DNA from: Paenibacillus sp. FSL H8-0048
GTDB taxonomy: Bacteria > Bacillota > Bacilli > Paenibacillales > Paenibacillaceae
Direction of reading: 5' to 3'
Assembly (NCBI RefSeq): GCF_038002825.1
Contig: NZ_JBBODF010000001.1
Location: 2,170,001 to 2,234,000, forward strand
Length of the DNA stretch: 64,000 nucleotides
Part shown: piece after piece, positions 26,909-35,372 of the stretch
Layout: each line of letters begins with the position of its first letter
Numbering within the stretch: position 1 is the stretch's first letter
Position numbers and translations under genes: made by a program
The notes under the pieces: generated by a model
Database searches by the model: none
What the model saw: the letters and a program-made list of their open reading frames with translations, nothing else
What the model was told of the DNA's origin: nothing

Positions 26909-26937
26909 TGGACTCCTGTCAAGAAAGTAGACAAAAC

Positions 26938-27768
26938 CTACAACGTTTTTCGCTTAAATGTGGCTGCAAACTGAACCGGAGAAACGTACCCCAGTGCCCC
27001 ATGGATTCGTTTACGGTTGTAGAAAAATTCAATGTACTGGAAAATGGCATCATACGCCTGTTGCTTCGTTTTAAATCGATTCCAGTACACCAACTCTTTT
27101 TTTAAGAGGCTGTGAAAAGATTCGATACAGGCGTTATCATAACAGTTTCCTTTGCGGCTCATGCTTGCGGTCATCTGGTACGTCTTTAGGCGTTCCCGGT
27201 AGTCTGCAGAGGCGTACTGGGAGCCTCGATCCGAATGGTGAATCAAGCCCTTTCCGGGGCGTTTGGCCTGGTAGGCAGCGTCCAGAGCGCCCTGTACGAG
27301 GTCAGTGGTCATCCGGTCGCTAAGCCGCCAGCCGACAATCTCCCGGGTACACAGGTCCAGCACGCTCGCCAAGTACATTCGTCCTTCCCGGCAGGGAATG
27401 TAGGTGATATCCGCTACCCACGTCTGGTTCGGCTTTTCCGTGTGAAATTGCTGGTTTAACAAGTTGGGGGCAATGGGTAGCGGATGGTTGGAGTCGGTGG
27501 TGCATACGCGAAATCTCTTTGCGACACAAGAGCGCAGCCCCAGTTCTTTCATGTACTTGCCTACCGTGCGTTCACTGACCTGGTGCCCTTCACGCACTAG
27601 GAGAACCTTGATTTTGGGGCTGCCATAGCGACCCTTAGAGTCGTGAAAATGATAGGCAATCCGCTTTAGCAACAAGGCTTTACGAGTGGCTTGAGGGCTG
27701 GGCTTCGCTGTTCTCCATTTGTAATACCCGCTCCGGGACACCTGAAAGACACTGCACATCTTCTCCAC
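26938..27768 (-). CDS. IS3-family transposase OrfB (DDE catalytic part)
   Basis: The integrase domain has all three catalytic acids: Asp in WVADITYIP, Asp in HHSDRGSQY and Glu in NACIESFHSLLKKE. It ends with RIHGALGYVSPVQF, typical of the family. An HTH_21-like segment starts the protein (VSRSGYYKW). The first ATG is at 27768, but the frame is open further upstream, and the active enzyme is expected as an OrfA-OrfB fusion made by -1 frameshifting. No disabling change is visible. Confidence 0.93.
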   Translation of the reverse strand: MEKMCSVFQVSRSGYYKWRTAKPSPQATRKALLLKRIAYHFHDSKGRYGSPKIKVLLVREGHQVSERTVGKYMKELGLRSCVAKRFRVCTTDSNHPLPIAPNLLNQQFHTEKPNQTWVADITYIPCREGRMYLASVLDLCTREIVGWRLSDRMTTDLVQGALDAAYQAKRPGKGLIHHSDRGSQYASADYRERLKTYQMTASMSRKGNCYDNACIESFHSLLKKELVYWNRFKTKQQAYDAIFQYIEFFYNRKRIHGALGYVSPVQFAATFKRKTL

Positions 27769-27806
27769 GCGGAACTCGGAGCGATGATCTTCAATAAACC
27801 GAAATC

Positions 27807-28103
27807 TCAGTTCTTTGGATTGCTGAAGATGTGCACGGCTTTTTTTAGGATGGCCATCTCCTCTGTCAGGTCTGCGAGTTCTTGCTCCCGCTCCTTCAGT
27901 TGACGTTCCAGCTCTCTGTATTTGTCTGGAGTAATGATGGGCTCATTCTCAAACTGCCGGTACTGACCTAGCCATTTATGCAACGTTTTGGCGGGGACAT
28001 CCAGCTCCAGGGCCAATTCCGCCACCGTTTTCGTCTGCTCCTGGATGTACTTTACGGCCTGTCTTTTGTATTCTTCATTGTAGCTTCTCCGTGTTCCACT
28101 CAT
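27807..28103 (-). CDS. IS3-family transposase OrfA (HTH)
   Basis: A 98-residue DNA-binding subunit with a helix-turn-helix (about 10-50, including TVAELALELDVPAKTLHKWL) and a leucine-zipper-like coiled coil (about 60-95). Near its end the minus strand has seven A followed by G (27846-27839), a classic -1 slippery site. There a fraction of ribosomes would enter the orfB frame. Confidence 0.93.
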   Translation of the reverse strand: MSGTRRSYNEEYKRQAVKYIQEQTKTVAELALELDVPAKTLHKWLGQYRQFENEPIITPDKYRELERQLKEREQELADLTEEMAILKKAVHIFSNPKN

Positions 28104-28173
28104 GCGGACACCTCCTCGTTAAACTCATTATCTCTATTCTCTTAACGGGTGTCCACGGTTAACACTAACAGCA

Positions 28174-28340
28174 TTATCCCTCTCATTTCCGCATCCAGCC
28201 CACTTTCAGCACCAGCAGAGGGATTTATCCCTCTCATTTCCGTATCCAGCCCACTTTCAGCGCTATCAGAGGGATTTATCCCTCTCATTTCCGCATCCAG
28301 CCCACTTTCAGCACCAGCAGAGGGATTTATGCCTCTCATG
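28174..28340. repeat. 51-bp tandem repeat, right part
   Basis: ACTTTCAGC recurs at 28202, 28253 and 28304, exactly 51 bp apart, in the same unit as at 26781-26908. From 28341 to 28450 I see no gene or repeat before the fumarase terminator. Confidence 0.9.
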
Positions 28341-28454
28341 TGTCCTCTCATTACCCTCCCCACACAGCCGACTTCCCGTTACGCAGCAGTGTTCCTGCTA
28401 TTTCGCCCCCTCATCCGCAATAGGAGGTTGTCCTGCACAATTGCTGCAATCGCC

Positions 28455-28487
28455 AAAAACCTCCTTCACCGGAATGAAGGAGGTTCT
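28455..28487 (-). terminator. Terminator of the fumarase gene
   Basis: AACCTCCTTCA (28458-28468) and TGAAGGAGGTT (28475-28485) make a perfect 11-bp stem. On the minus strand it is followed by TTT. It lies about 75 bp after the fumarase stop. Confidence 0.88.
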
Positions 28488-28562
28488 AGTCTAACAGTAT
28501 ATCTAGTCAGCATACGTAGCAGTTTGTTAGATACTATTCTGAAGCAGGAACAATCTGCTCGC

Positions 28563-30272
28563 TTACTTAAACACCGGCTCGCGGAATTGGGCCAGCTTGG
28601 CGGCGGAATCCTTTTCGACATCAGCATGCAGGCTGTTGCCGTGCGCATCCATGGTCACGATCGCTGCGAAGCCGTCCACCTGCAGATGCCACATGGCTTC
28701 AGGAATACCGAATTCCATGAAGTCTACCGCGTTGACCTTCTTGATACATTCTGCGTAATACTGTGCTGCACCGCCGATTGCATTGAGGTAGACTGCGCCG
28801 TGCTCACCTAAGGCTTGGAGGGTCTTGGGTCCCATACCGCCTTTGCCGATTACGGCGCGGATACCGAATTTTTTGATAATATCGCCTTGATACGGCTCCT
28901 CGCGGATACTGGTCGTCGGGCCAGCGGCCTTCACATGCCATCCCTCATCATCCTTCAGCATGACCGGTCCACAATGGTAGATGACAGCACCGTTCAGATC
29001 GACAGGGGTGTCGTGATCCATCAGGTATTTGTGCAGGGCGTCGCGGCCGGTATGCATTTCACCGGAGAGAATAACCACATCGCCGACACGCAGACTTCGA
29101 ATATCCTCCTCGCTGATCGGTGTGCTCAGGCGAATCTCACGCGAGCCGCCTGAGCCAGCGGAGGCTGCCGCAGCTGGTTCAGAGGCTGGCCCGTTCCCCG
29201 AGACAGCAGCACCCGATACTGCTTCACCCGTACCGGATACAATAGCCGGTGCCGCAGGAATCGTAGCATCCTCTGGCACCACGCCGGAAGCTGTCCCTTC
29301 TGCCGCTGCTACACCCACAGCTTCAGCAACAGGCTGCGGTGCAGCTTCCCCCTCAACGGATATCCCGGTGCCGCTCTCATACAGCCATTCCTGAATGTCA
29401 CCGGTAGCCGGATGGACCAGAATGCCTTGACGGCGGAAGGCCCAGCAGTTATAGGCCACAGAGACGAAAAAGCTGGCTGGCAGCCGGTTCATCACTCCGA
29501 TTTTGCAGCCCAATAACGTCACTTCACCGCCGAAGCCCATCGTGCCGATTCCGAGCTTGTTGGCATTCTCCATAATGTAATCCTCCAGCTTGCCCAAATC
29601 TGGGGTAGGATTCACATCCTCGACCTTGCGGAACAGTTGCTTCTTTGCCAGCTCATAGCCCGTGGTACGGTCGCCGCCGATGCCTACGCCAATGAACCCT
29701 GCACTACAGCCCTGACCCTGCGCCTGGTACACGGAATGCAGGATGCACTTGCGGATACCGTCAAGGTCGCGTCCGGCTTTGCCGAGTCCCTCCAGCTCTG
29801 CCGGAAGGCTGTACTGGATGTTCTTATTCTCGCAGCCGCCGCCCTTCAGAATCAGCCGGACATCAATGCTCTCTTCCTCCCACTGCTCGAAGTGAATCAC
29901 CGGAGTCCCTGCCCCCAGATTATCCCCGCTGTTCTCGCCGGTTAGCGAATCCACGGAATTGGGCCGCAGCTTGCCGTTCTTCGTAGCGCGTATAATCGCG
30001 CTGTGAATATCCTTCTTCATCTCTATCTGATTCACGCCCACAGGCGTATGGATTATAAAAGTCGGCATCCCCGTATCCTGGCAGATCGGCGATATTTGCT
30101 GCTCCGCCATTCCGATATTCTGCGCTATCGTGGTCAGTGCCAGTCCGGAGCGTGTTGCCCGGTCTTCCAGTGCGCGCCCTCTGGCCACCGCCCGGCGCAC
30201 ATCACCTGGCAGGTTCGTGGAGGTCTCTACAATCAAATTATAAATGCTCTCTTCAAAATGCTGCATCTTCAT
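28563..30272 (-). CDS. Class I fumarate hydratase (alpha and beta parts fused)
   Basis: This enzyme interconverts fumarate and malate using an oxygen-sensitive 4Fe-4S cluster. The 569-residue protein has the alpha domain (about 5-300) with the cluster cysteines in SPICQDTGMP, GQGCSAGFIG and LLGCKIG. The beta domain (about 377-565) has GEMHTGRDALHKYL and GPTTSIREEPYQG. Between them is an unusual Ala/Gly/Pro/Val-rich linker of about 70 residues (308-376). GGAG precedes the ATG by five bases. It has its own terminator. The enzyme complements the citrate synthase and isocitrate dehydrogenase encoded 10 kb away. Confidence 0.94.
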   Translation of the reverse strand: MKMQHFEESIYNLIVETSTNLPGDVRRAVARGRALEDRATRSGLALTTIAQNIGMAEQQISPICQDTGMPTFIIHTPVGVNQIEMKKDIHSAIIRATKNGKLRPNSVDSLTGENSGDNLGAGTPVIHFEQWEEESIDVRLILKGGGCENKNIQYSLPAELEGLGKAGRDLDGIRKCILHSVYQAQGQGCSAGFIGVGIGGDRTTGYELAKKQLFRKVEDVNPTPDLGKLEDYIMENANKLGIGTMGFGGEVTLLGCKIGVMNRLPASFFVSVAYNCWAFRRQGILVHPATGDIQEWLYESGTGISVEGEAAPQPVAEAVGVAAAEGTASGVVPEDATIPAAPAIVSGTGEAVSGAAVSGNGPASEPAAAASAGSGGSREIRLSTPISEEDIRSLRVGDVVILSGEMHTGRDALHKYLMDHDTPVDLNGAVIYHCGPVMLKDDEGWHVKAAGPTTSIREEPYQGDIIKKFGIRAVIGKGGMGPKTLQALGEHGAVYLNAIGGAAQYYAECIKKVNAVDFMEFGIPEAMWHLQVDGFAAIVTMDAHGNSLHADVEKDSAAKLAQFREPVFK

Positions 30273-30370
30273 TCAGTCTCCTCTCCATCTGGTTCAAGCG
30301 GCCCTAACTCTGGTACAATTAGTTACTATAATAGCACATTAAGCTGCTCATGAAAGGGGTTACTTCAAAA

Positions 30371-31015
30371 TTGAACTACCATTTCTCCGCCTATCTCTAC
30401 CGGCTGCAATATATCCAGCGCTGGAGCCTCATGCGCAGCACCGCTCCGGAGAACGTGGCGCAGCATTCGTTCCAGGTCGCCCTGCTGGCGCACATGCTGT
30501 GCACCATTGGCAATGCCCATTTCGGCCGGTCGCTGAACGCCGACCGCGCATCCACGATGGCGTTGTTCCACGACGCCACCGAGGTCTTCACCGGCGACAT
30601 CGCCACGCCGGTGAAGCATAACAACTCGCGTCTGCTGTCCAGCTTCCGCGAGATGGAGCAGGTGGCCGCCGACCGGCTGGCGGCCATGATCCCGCCGGAG
30701 CTGAGCGCAGTCTACGCGCCGCTCCTGCAGCCGCACACCAGCCCGCCCGGCTTCGAGGATGCCGGACTGCTCCGCTACGTCAAGGCAGCGGATGTGCTTG
30801 ACGCTTACCTGAAATGCGTCTGGGAGGTCGCCGCAGGCAACCGCGAATTCGCCGCCGCCCGGGAGCAGACCGCTGCGAAGCTGCATGTGCTGGAGATGCC
30901 GGAGATGGAGTATTTCCTTGAACACATGGCTCCGGGCTTCGAGATGTCGCTAGACGAGCTGTCTTCCAGCGCGAATCAGGGGCAGTCTGCCGGAGAGTCT
31001 GAATCTATAGAGTAA
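30371..31015 (+). CDS. yfbR: HD-domain 5'-deoxynucleotidase (YfbR family)
   Basis: YfbR-type enzymes dephosphorylate deoxyribonucleoside 5'-monophosphates. The 214-residue protein has the HD metal ligands in order: His in VAQHSFQVALLAH, HD in ALFHDATEVFTGD and Asp in KAADVLDAYLK. I start at TTG (30371), eleven bases after AAAGGGG, because this gives the usual N-terminus NYHFSAYLYRLQYI. The ATG at 30350 has no ribosome site. The gene is markedly GC-rich and diverges from fumarase. Confidence 0.9.
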   Translation: MNYHFSAYLYRLQYIQRWSLMRSTAPENVAQHSFQVALLAHMLCTIGNAHFGRSLNADRASTMALFHDATEVFTGDIATPVKHNNSRLLSSFREMEQVAADRLAAMIPPELSAVYAPLLQPHTSPPGFEDAGLLRYVKAADVLDAYLKCVWEVAAGNREFAAAREQTAAKLHVLEMPEMEYFLEHMAPGFEMSLDELSSSANQGQSAGESESIE

Positions 31016-31176
31016 TTAGAGTATGGCATTCGCATAGCGTTGGCTCCTAGCGTTGACTGGAACACTAATATCTGAACAATGCGAATACCCTATGCCACTC
31101 TTAAGTAGCAGCACATTTCTCCATCCGACTGCTTTCTGAATGCATCCGGTATCAGCCCTGAGGAGCGCACATCCAG

Positions 31177-31290
31177 CCCACGCGCATTCGTGCAGGAAAT
31201 TGTGTTCTGTTTTTCGCTTACATTTGGTCCATCAGCCTTCGCGCTAGCGATTGTATTCGGTTTTCCGCATATATCCGGCCCACGCGCAGC
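31177..31290. repeat. Degenerate 51-bp repeat carrying the CGGTTTTTCGCATACA core
   Basis: ATTGTGTTCTGTTTTTCGCT (31199) and ATTGTATTCGGTTTTCCGCA (31250) are 51 bp apart. CCCACGCGCA at 31177 and 31279 is 102 bp apart, twice the same period. Confidence 0.75.
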
Positions 31291-31308
31291 CCAGAACGCT
31301 TATACAAT

Positions 31309-31340
31309 GCAAATAACCCGCCTCATGGCGGGTTATTTGC
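31309..31340. terminator. Bidirectional terminator-like hairpin between yfbR and thiH
   Basis: GCAAATAACCCGCC (31309-31322) and GGCGGGTTATTTGC (31327-31340) form a perfect 14-bp stem with a TCAT loop, between convergent genes. The T tract is only the stem end itself. Confidence 0.7.
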
Positions 31341-31572
31341 AAACGGGCAGGTTAAGTCAGGCACGATTATTCTGGTCAATATAAGTTGATTGAATTAGTC
31401 TGATTAAGTTCAGTTGATTTAGTCAGTCTGGTCAACTTAGATTCATTAGTATGTCTGGTCAGTTTAACTTGATTTGGTTAATCTGTTCAAGTAGATTCGA
31501 TTAATCTGTTCAGTTTTAATTCATCCGGTCAGCCTGATCAGGGTAACTTACATCCAGTTTGGTCACATGAAA

Positions 31573-32712
31573 CTAAGCCAAACCAGCTTGCCTACTCAAG
31601 CCAAGCGGCTCGGACAGGATATCCCAGTCCTTGAATACCGGCTGGAGTCCTTGCGAACGCAGCATCTCGGCCATCTCAGCCACGCTGCGGTTGTCCGAGA
31701 TTTCAAACTGCGGGGTTCCCCCTTCCAGGGAATGCCCGCCCACTTCGGTGGATACCCCTGCGGACATCTTCGTGATGCCGAGCTGGACCAGATGATCGCG
31801 CAGAGCGGCAGGCTCACGTGTGGACAGCGAGATGCCGGAGCGCGGCAGGAATAGACGGTACGCCAGGATGATCTGCACCAGCGCCCGGTCGGTTACGTCG
31901 CTTGCGGGGTTGAATTCGCCTAAGTAAGGACGGAATCTGGGCGTCGACAACCCGATTTCGCATTCCGGGTACTTGTCCTGCAGATACCTCGCATGCAGCG
32001 CAGTGGCCAGCGCCTCCTGCCGCCATTCATACATGCCGAGCAGGGCCCCGATATTTACTGAACGAAAGCCGGCCTCACAGCCCCGCTCGGGAGCATCCAG
32101 CCGGTTGCGGTAGACGCGTTTGGGGCCTTTTACATGCAGCGTACGATAAGTCTCCTGGTGGTAGACCTCCTGATAGAGCGTCAGACCGTCCACGCCGGCT
32201 TCTCTGAGCTCAGCATATTCGGCTGTCGAGAGCGGATTCACCTCAATGCTGACGGAGGAGAAGTATCCGCGCAGCACATCCACGCAGTCTCTCACATAAC
32301 CAGCCGGACTGTCCCTCCGGGATTCTCCGGTCAGTATCAGAATGTGGCGCAGGCCCGTGGCTGCGATGGTCTCTGCTTCCCGGGCGACCTGTTCCAGCGT
32401 CAGTTTTTTGCGCGGAAAATCATAAATAGAACTGAAGCTGCAATACGTGCAGTGATTCACGCAAAAATCAGCCAGATACATAGGTGTGAACAACTGCATC
32501 ACATGGCCGAAATGCGTACGCGTTAAACGGTGCGCCTTCTGTGCCATCTCCTCCAGATAAGGCTCCGCTGCCGGTGACAGCAGGGCCATCAGCCCCTCTT
32601 CATCGACTTGCTCTGCACGAAGCGCGCGCTTCACATCCTCTGCCGTATACCGGCTCCATAGCGTCCCGTAAGGAAGCTGCTCCAGCCGGGTCATCGTCTC
32701 ATAAAAGCTCAT
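31573..32712 (-). CDS. thiH: 2-iminoacetate synthase ThiH
   Basis: ThiH is a radical-SAM tyrosine lyase that supplies the glycine-derived imine for thiazole synthesis. The 379-residue protein has the cluster motif CVNHCTYC near residue 84, and the SAM-binding glutamate and glycine regions (LTGESRRDSP, SIEVNPL). GGGAGGAG precedes the ATG. It is the last gene of the tenI-thiS-thiG-thiH operon behind a TPP riboswitch. Use of ThiH, rather than the glycine oxidase ThiO of Bacillus subtilis, implies the anaerobe-compatible route. Confidence 0.97.
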   Translation of the reverse strand: MSFYETMTRLEQLPYGTLWSRYTAEDVKRALRAEQVDEEGLMALLSPAAEPYLEEMAQKAHRLTRTHFGHVMQLFTPMYLADFCVNHCTYCSFSSIYDFPRKKLTLEQVAREAETIAATGLRHILILTGESRRDSPAGYVRDCVDVLRGYFSSVSIEVNPLSTAEYAELREAGVDGLTLYQEVYHQETYRTLHVKGPKRVYRNRLDAPERGCEAGFRSVNIGALLGMYEWRQEALATALHARYLQDKYPECEIGLSTPRFRPYLGEFNPASDVTDRALVQIILAYRLFLPRSGISLSTREPAALRDHLVQLGITKMSAGVSTEVGGHSLEGGTPQFEISDNRSVAEMAEMLRSQGLQPVFKDWDILSEPLGLSRQAGLA

Positions 32713-32741
32713 AACCGTTCCTCTCCTCCCTATTCCATCTG

Positions 32742-33506
32742 TCAGGCCAAGAACCCGGTCAACGGTGAAGAGGCTGCCGCCGTCTCTTCTACAGGCCCCA
32801 GTCCGGCAAGATAAGCCTTGCGCCCTGCGGATACCGCAGCGCGGAAGGCTTCTGCCATCAGCAGCGGATCTGAAGCGGTGGCAATCGCTGTATTGAGCAG
32901 GACCGCAGCAGCGCCCATCTCCATCGCCTCAGCCGCCTCGGACGGTCTGCCGATTCCGGCATCCACGATCACCGGCAGATCCGTCTCGGAGATCAGAATC
33001 CGGATCAGCTCCTTGGTCTGCAGCCCGCGGTTGGACCCGATCGGTGCCCCTAGCGGCATCACAGCCGCAGCCCCCGCTGCCTTCAGCCGCAGGGCAGCGG
33101 ACAGATCAGGACTCATGTACGGAAGCACCACGAAGCCCTCTGCTGCAAGGACCTCGGTCGCCCGGATCGTCTCCATGTTATCCGGCAGCAAATATTTCTG
33201 GTCGTTGATGACCTCAATCTTCACCCAGTTGCCCAGCCCCGCCGATCTCGCCAGCCGGGCAATCCGTACCGCCTCTTCTGCGGTGCGCGCACCTGAGGTA
33301 TTAGGCAGCAAGGTCATATGGGAAGGAATATGGCTGACAATATTGTCACTGCTCTCCGGGTCTACCCGGCGCAGGGCAACGGTAATAACCTGTGAGCCTG
33401 ATCGCGTAATGACCTCGGGAATGAGGGTGTTACGGCTGTATTTTCCGGTGCCAATGAATAGTCTACTGGTTAGAGTCACGCCGCCAATCATCAATGGATC
33501 TTGCAT
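32742..33506 (-). CDS. thiG: Thiazole synthase ThiG
   Basis: ThiG condenses deoxyxylulose phosphate, the imine and sulfur from ThiS thiocarboxylate into the thiazole ring. The 254-residue TIM barrel has the start [19 protein letters not shown], the imine-forming lysine region [16 protein letters not shown], and [25 protein letters not shown] precedes the ATG. It sits 29 bp before thiH and 30 bp after thiS on the same transcript. Confidence 0.97.
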   Translation of the reverse strand: MQDPLMIGGVTLTSRLFIGTGKYSRNTLIPEVITRSGSQVITVALRRVDPESSDNIVSHIPSHMTLLPNTSGARTAEEAVRIARLARSAGLGNWVKIEVINDQKYLLPDNMETIRATEVLAAEGFVVLPYMSPDLSAALRLKAAGAAAVMPLGAPIGSNRGLQTKELIRILISETDLPVIVDAGIGRPSEAAEAMEMGAAAVLLNTAIATASDPLLMAEAFRAAVSAGRKAYLAGLGPVEETAAASSPLTGFLA

Positions 33507-33536
33507 CTTAACGCCTCCTGGGATAAGTCTTTGTGT

Positions 33537-33740
33537 TTAGCCTCCGCCTACAAAATGAACCAGCTCCACCCGGTCCCCCTCGCTAAGCAGTGTCTCTCCA
33601 TAAACCTCTCTGCCGGCAAGTTCACCGTTCAGCTCGACAATTACCAGCTTACCGGCCCACTCGGGCCGGGCCAGCAGATCCTCCAGTGTCCGGCAGCTCT
33701 CTTCGAGCCTGTGCCTCTTCCCGTTAACGGTCACGATCAT
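33537..33740 (-). CDS. thiS: Sulfur carrier protein ThiS
   Basis: A 67-residue ubiquitin-fold sulfur carrier. The C-terminus ends VHFVGGG, providing the terminal Gly-Gly that is adenylated and converted to a thiocarboxylate. One glycine more than the usual end is encoded. GCAGGAGGTG precedes the ATG. The adenylating enzyme ThiF is not in the window and must act from elsewhere. Confidence 0.95.
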   Translation of the reverse strand: MIVTVNGKRHRLEESCRTLEDLLARPEWAGKLVIVELNGELAGREVYGETLLSEGDRVELVHFVGGG

Positions 33741-33779
33741 GTCTGTTCACCTCCTGCCGCGCCTTTTACTTGATCCATC

Positions 33780-34406
33780 TCATGGGTTACAAGACTGCTC
33801 TGCCACCCTGTGAACCGCTGCCCTGTAGGCCAAGGCCGCTGCCACCGGATCTGGGGCTCCGCAGATCCCCGACATGACCGCAATGCCAGCCGCCCCCCCA
33901 GCCAGCACCGCTCCGGCATTGCCCGGGGTAATCCCGCCGAGCGCAATCAGCGGTATGCGGCTCCAGCGGACAGCCTCGGCCAGCTGCGCAAGTCCCCGTG
34001 CCTGCTGTCCGGGCTTGCAGGCCGTAGGGAACACATGCCCGTAGAGGCAGAAGTCTGCTCCCTGCCTTCCAGCCTCCGCCGCCTCTTCCCGCGAGTGGAC
34101 CGATCTGCCGATCCGCAGGCCGGGTGCAAGGCCGCGCACTGCGGCTGGCGGAAGGCTATGCCAGGCTAACTGTGCACCGCCTGCCCCGGCGGCCAGGGCA
34201 ACATCGATCCGGTCATTAATGACCAGCTTCGAAGACGGAACCCCGGACTGAAGCATCTGCTGTGCCGCCGCCAGCAATTCGCGGGCGGACATGGCTTTTT
34301 CGCGGAGATGGATATAATCCACCATAGAATGTACCGCAACGGCCCATTCCGCCAGCGCTTCAGGCTGTAGCCGCCCGTCCGAGACCGCATGAATCTCATA
34401 CAACAC
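33780..34406 (-). CDS. tenI: Thiazole tautomerase TenI
   Basis: TenI aromatises the product of ThiG to the thiazole carboxylate phosphate tautomer. The 208-residue protein resembles ThiE, but its motifs VDYIHLREK, IGRSVHSREEA and LYGHVFPTACKPG match TenI more closely. The position before thiS-thiG also fits TenI. Translation likely starts at the GTG after GGGAGGGGAAAGA, about 50 bp after the riboswitch terminator. A ThiE function cannot be fully excluded from sequence. Confidence 0.85.
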   Translation of the reverse strand: MLYEIHAVSDGRLQPEALAEWAVAVHSMVDYIHLREKAMSARELLAAAQQMLQSGVPSSKLVINDRIDVALAAGAGGAQLAWHSLPPAAVRGLAPGLRIGRSVHSREEAAEAGRQGADFCLYGHVFPTACKPGQQARGLAQLAEAVRWSRIPLIALGGITPGNAGAVLAGGAAGIAVMSGICGAPDPVAAALAYRAAVHRVAEQSCNP

Positions 34407-34454
34407 TCTTTCCCCTCCCGTCTGTTCCAGCTCATTCTAAACCGCGCGCCAACA

Positions 34455-34486
34455 CAAAAAAGACCACTCCCATAAGGAAGCAGTCT
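34455..34486 (-). terminator. Riboswitch-controlled terminator before tenI
   Basis: On the minus strand AGACTGCTTCC, TTAT and GGGAGTGGTCT form an 11-bp stem with G-U pairs, followed by TTTTTTG. It lies 58 bp after the TPP aptamer and is the likely expression platform. Confidence 0.88.
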
Positions 34487-34543
34487 GGAATATAAGCAGG
34501 AATACCGGGATGAGCCGTGTACCCCGCTGCAATATTCGTTCTC

Positions 34544-34627
34544 CACTTCCCTACGCTGGTATAAACCAGATCAGGTTCAAAGGGTCCGGACAACTACGCC
34601 CGTCTCAGCCTTGCGGCACCCCTAGTG
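34544..34627 (-). promoter_or_regulatory. TPP riboswitch (THI element)
   Basis: The minus strand has the conserved aptamer parts in order: GGGGTGCC, GGCTGAGA, ACCCTTTGAACCTGATCTGG, then ATACCAGCGTAGGGAAGTG. It controls the tenI-thiS-thiG-thiH operon, shutting it off when thiamine pyrophosphate is high. A terminator follows. Confidence 0.97.
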
Positions 34628-34689
34628 ATCGTTCATATGCGGTTGTTTCGTCTTGCTTGTTGTATATTAGCATATAATTCCTGTTAGAG

Positions 34690-35226
34690 CTATTCTTTCG
34701 TAGATTTTACTTCAATTACAAAAACCACAGATGAACTCCCTTCTGAAAATTTACCATCCTCGGTTGTCCAGAATGCTGATATGCCGTAGTAATAAACGCC
34801 TTGTTCTTTTGGAGCATTAAAAGAGCCGTTCTTCAATGGAATTTGCACTTCTTTATCATCGACAAATTGCTGAACGTTTACCTCATCGGGTGCCGGTTTA
34901 TAAGTAAAAGCAACATCGATCTTCCCCCCAGAGGCTATAACAGTGGGAGTAACCCCCTGTACCATGGATTGTCCTCCTGTATAATCCGCACATCCTAAAT
35001 TCCCCCAGCAATAGCTGCCTTGGGTAACTGGAATTTGGGTTTTACCGGAAGTAACAAGGGGTAGCGGCGGCGATTCCTGTGTAATTCTAATCCCAATGCT
35101 TTTTGCATATCCTTCCAACCTTGTATTTGCCACAAGTCTCCCTGCAAAAGGAGTCAAATAAATGAACACTACCAGAAAAACAAAAATCCCCGCTGCCGAT
35201 AGAATGAATCCTTTTTTTCTAAGCAT
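34690..35226 (-). CDS. Hypothetical membrane-anchored extracytoplasmic protein
   Basis: A 178-residue protein with one N-terminal membrane helix (about 6-27) and an outward-facing domain. The segment QGSYCWGNLGCADYTGG (about 70-86) has two cysteines that could form a disulfide and is the most distinctive part. I have seen similar segments in uncharacterised Bacillales proteins, but I cannot name a family. The C-terminal half looks like a beta-sandwich (alternating polar and hydrophobic residues). It stands alone between the thiamine operon and an SDR gene. Function unknown. Confidence 0.75.
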   Translation of the reverse strand: MLRKKGFILSAAGIFVFLVVFIYLTPFAGRLVANTRLEGYAKSIGIRITQESPPLPLVTSGKTQIPVTQGSYCWGNLGCADYTGGQSMVQGVTPTVIASGGKIDVAFTYKPAPDEVNVQQFVDDKEVQIPLKNGSFNAPKEQGVYYYGISAFWTTEDGKFSEGSSSVVFVIEVKSTKE

Positions 35227-35293
35227 CCCAATCCCCTTTTCATATCCAATTATCTAAATAGACGGAAATATATTGTAATAGTTACAAGCGCAG

Positions 35294-35325
35294 AAAAAAA
35301 GCCTGCCGGCAAGCGGTTAGGCTTT
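35294..35325 (-). terminator. Terminator of the SDR gene
   Basis: Minus-strand AAAAAGCCT and AGGCTTTTT flank a GC-rich loop that itself can pair (ACCGCTTGCCGG), followed by further T. It lies about 50 bp after the SDR stop. Confidence 0.85.
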
Positions 35326-35372
35326 TTACAATAGAAGTTATATGTTGCACACAAATCTGCATCCCGCACCCA

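Larger units (their letters stand above)
26909..28173 (-). mobile_element. Intact IS3-family (IS150-like) insertion sequence
   Basis: An element of about 1265 bp with 5'-TG...CA-3' ends, imperfect terminal inverted repeats (CTGTCAA...GTAGACA at one end, GTGTTAA...GTGGACA at the other) and a probable 3-bp target duplication TTA (26906-26908 and 28174-28176). It carries orfA and orfB with a -1 frameshift site. It interrupts a 51-bp tandem repeat, which dates the insertion after the array formed. Boundaries could be off by one base. Confidence 0.85.
31016..31572. other. Intergenic region with degenerate repeats between yfbR and thiH
   Basis: No gene is supported. It contains the 51-bp-spaced repeat at 31177-31290, a strong hairpin at 31309-31340, and from 31375 to 31550 a loose repetition of GTCTGGTCA/ATCTGTTCA words every 20-28 bp. 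Confidence 0.6.
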
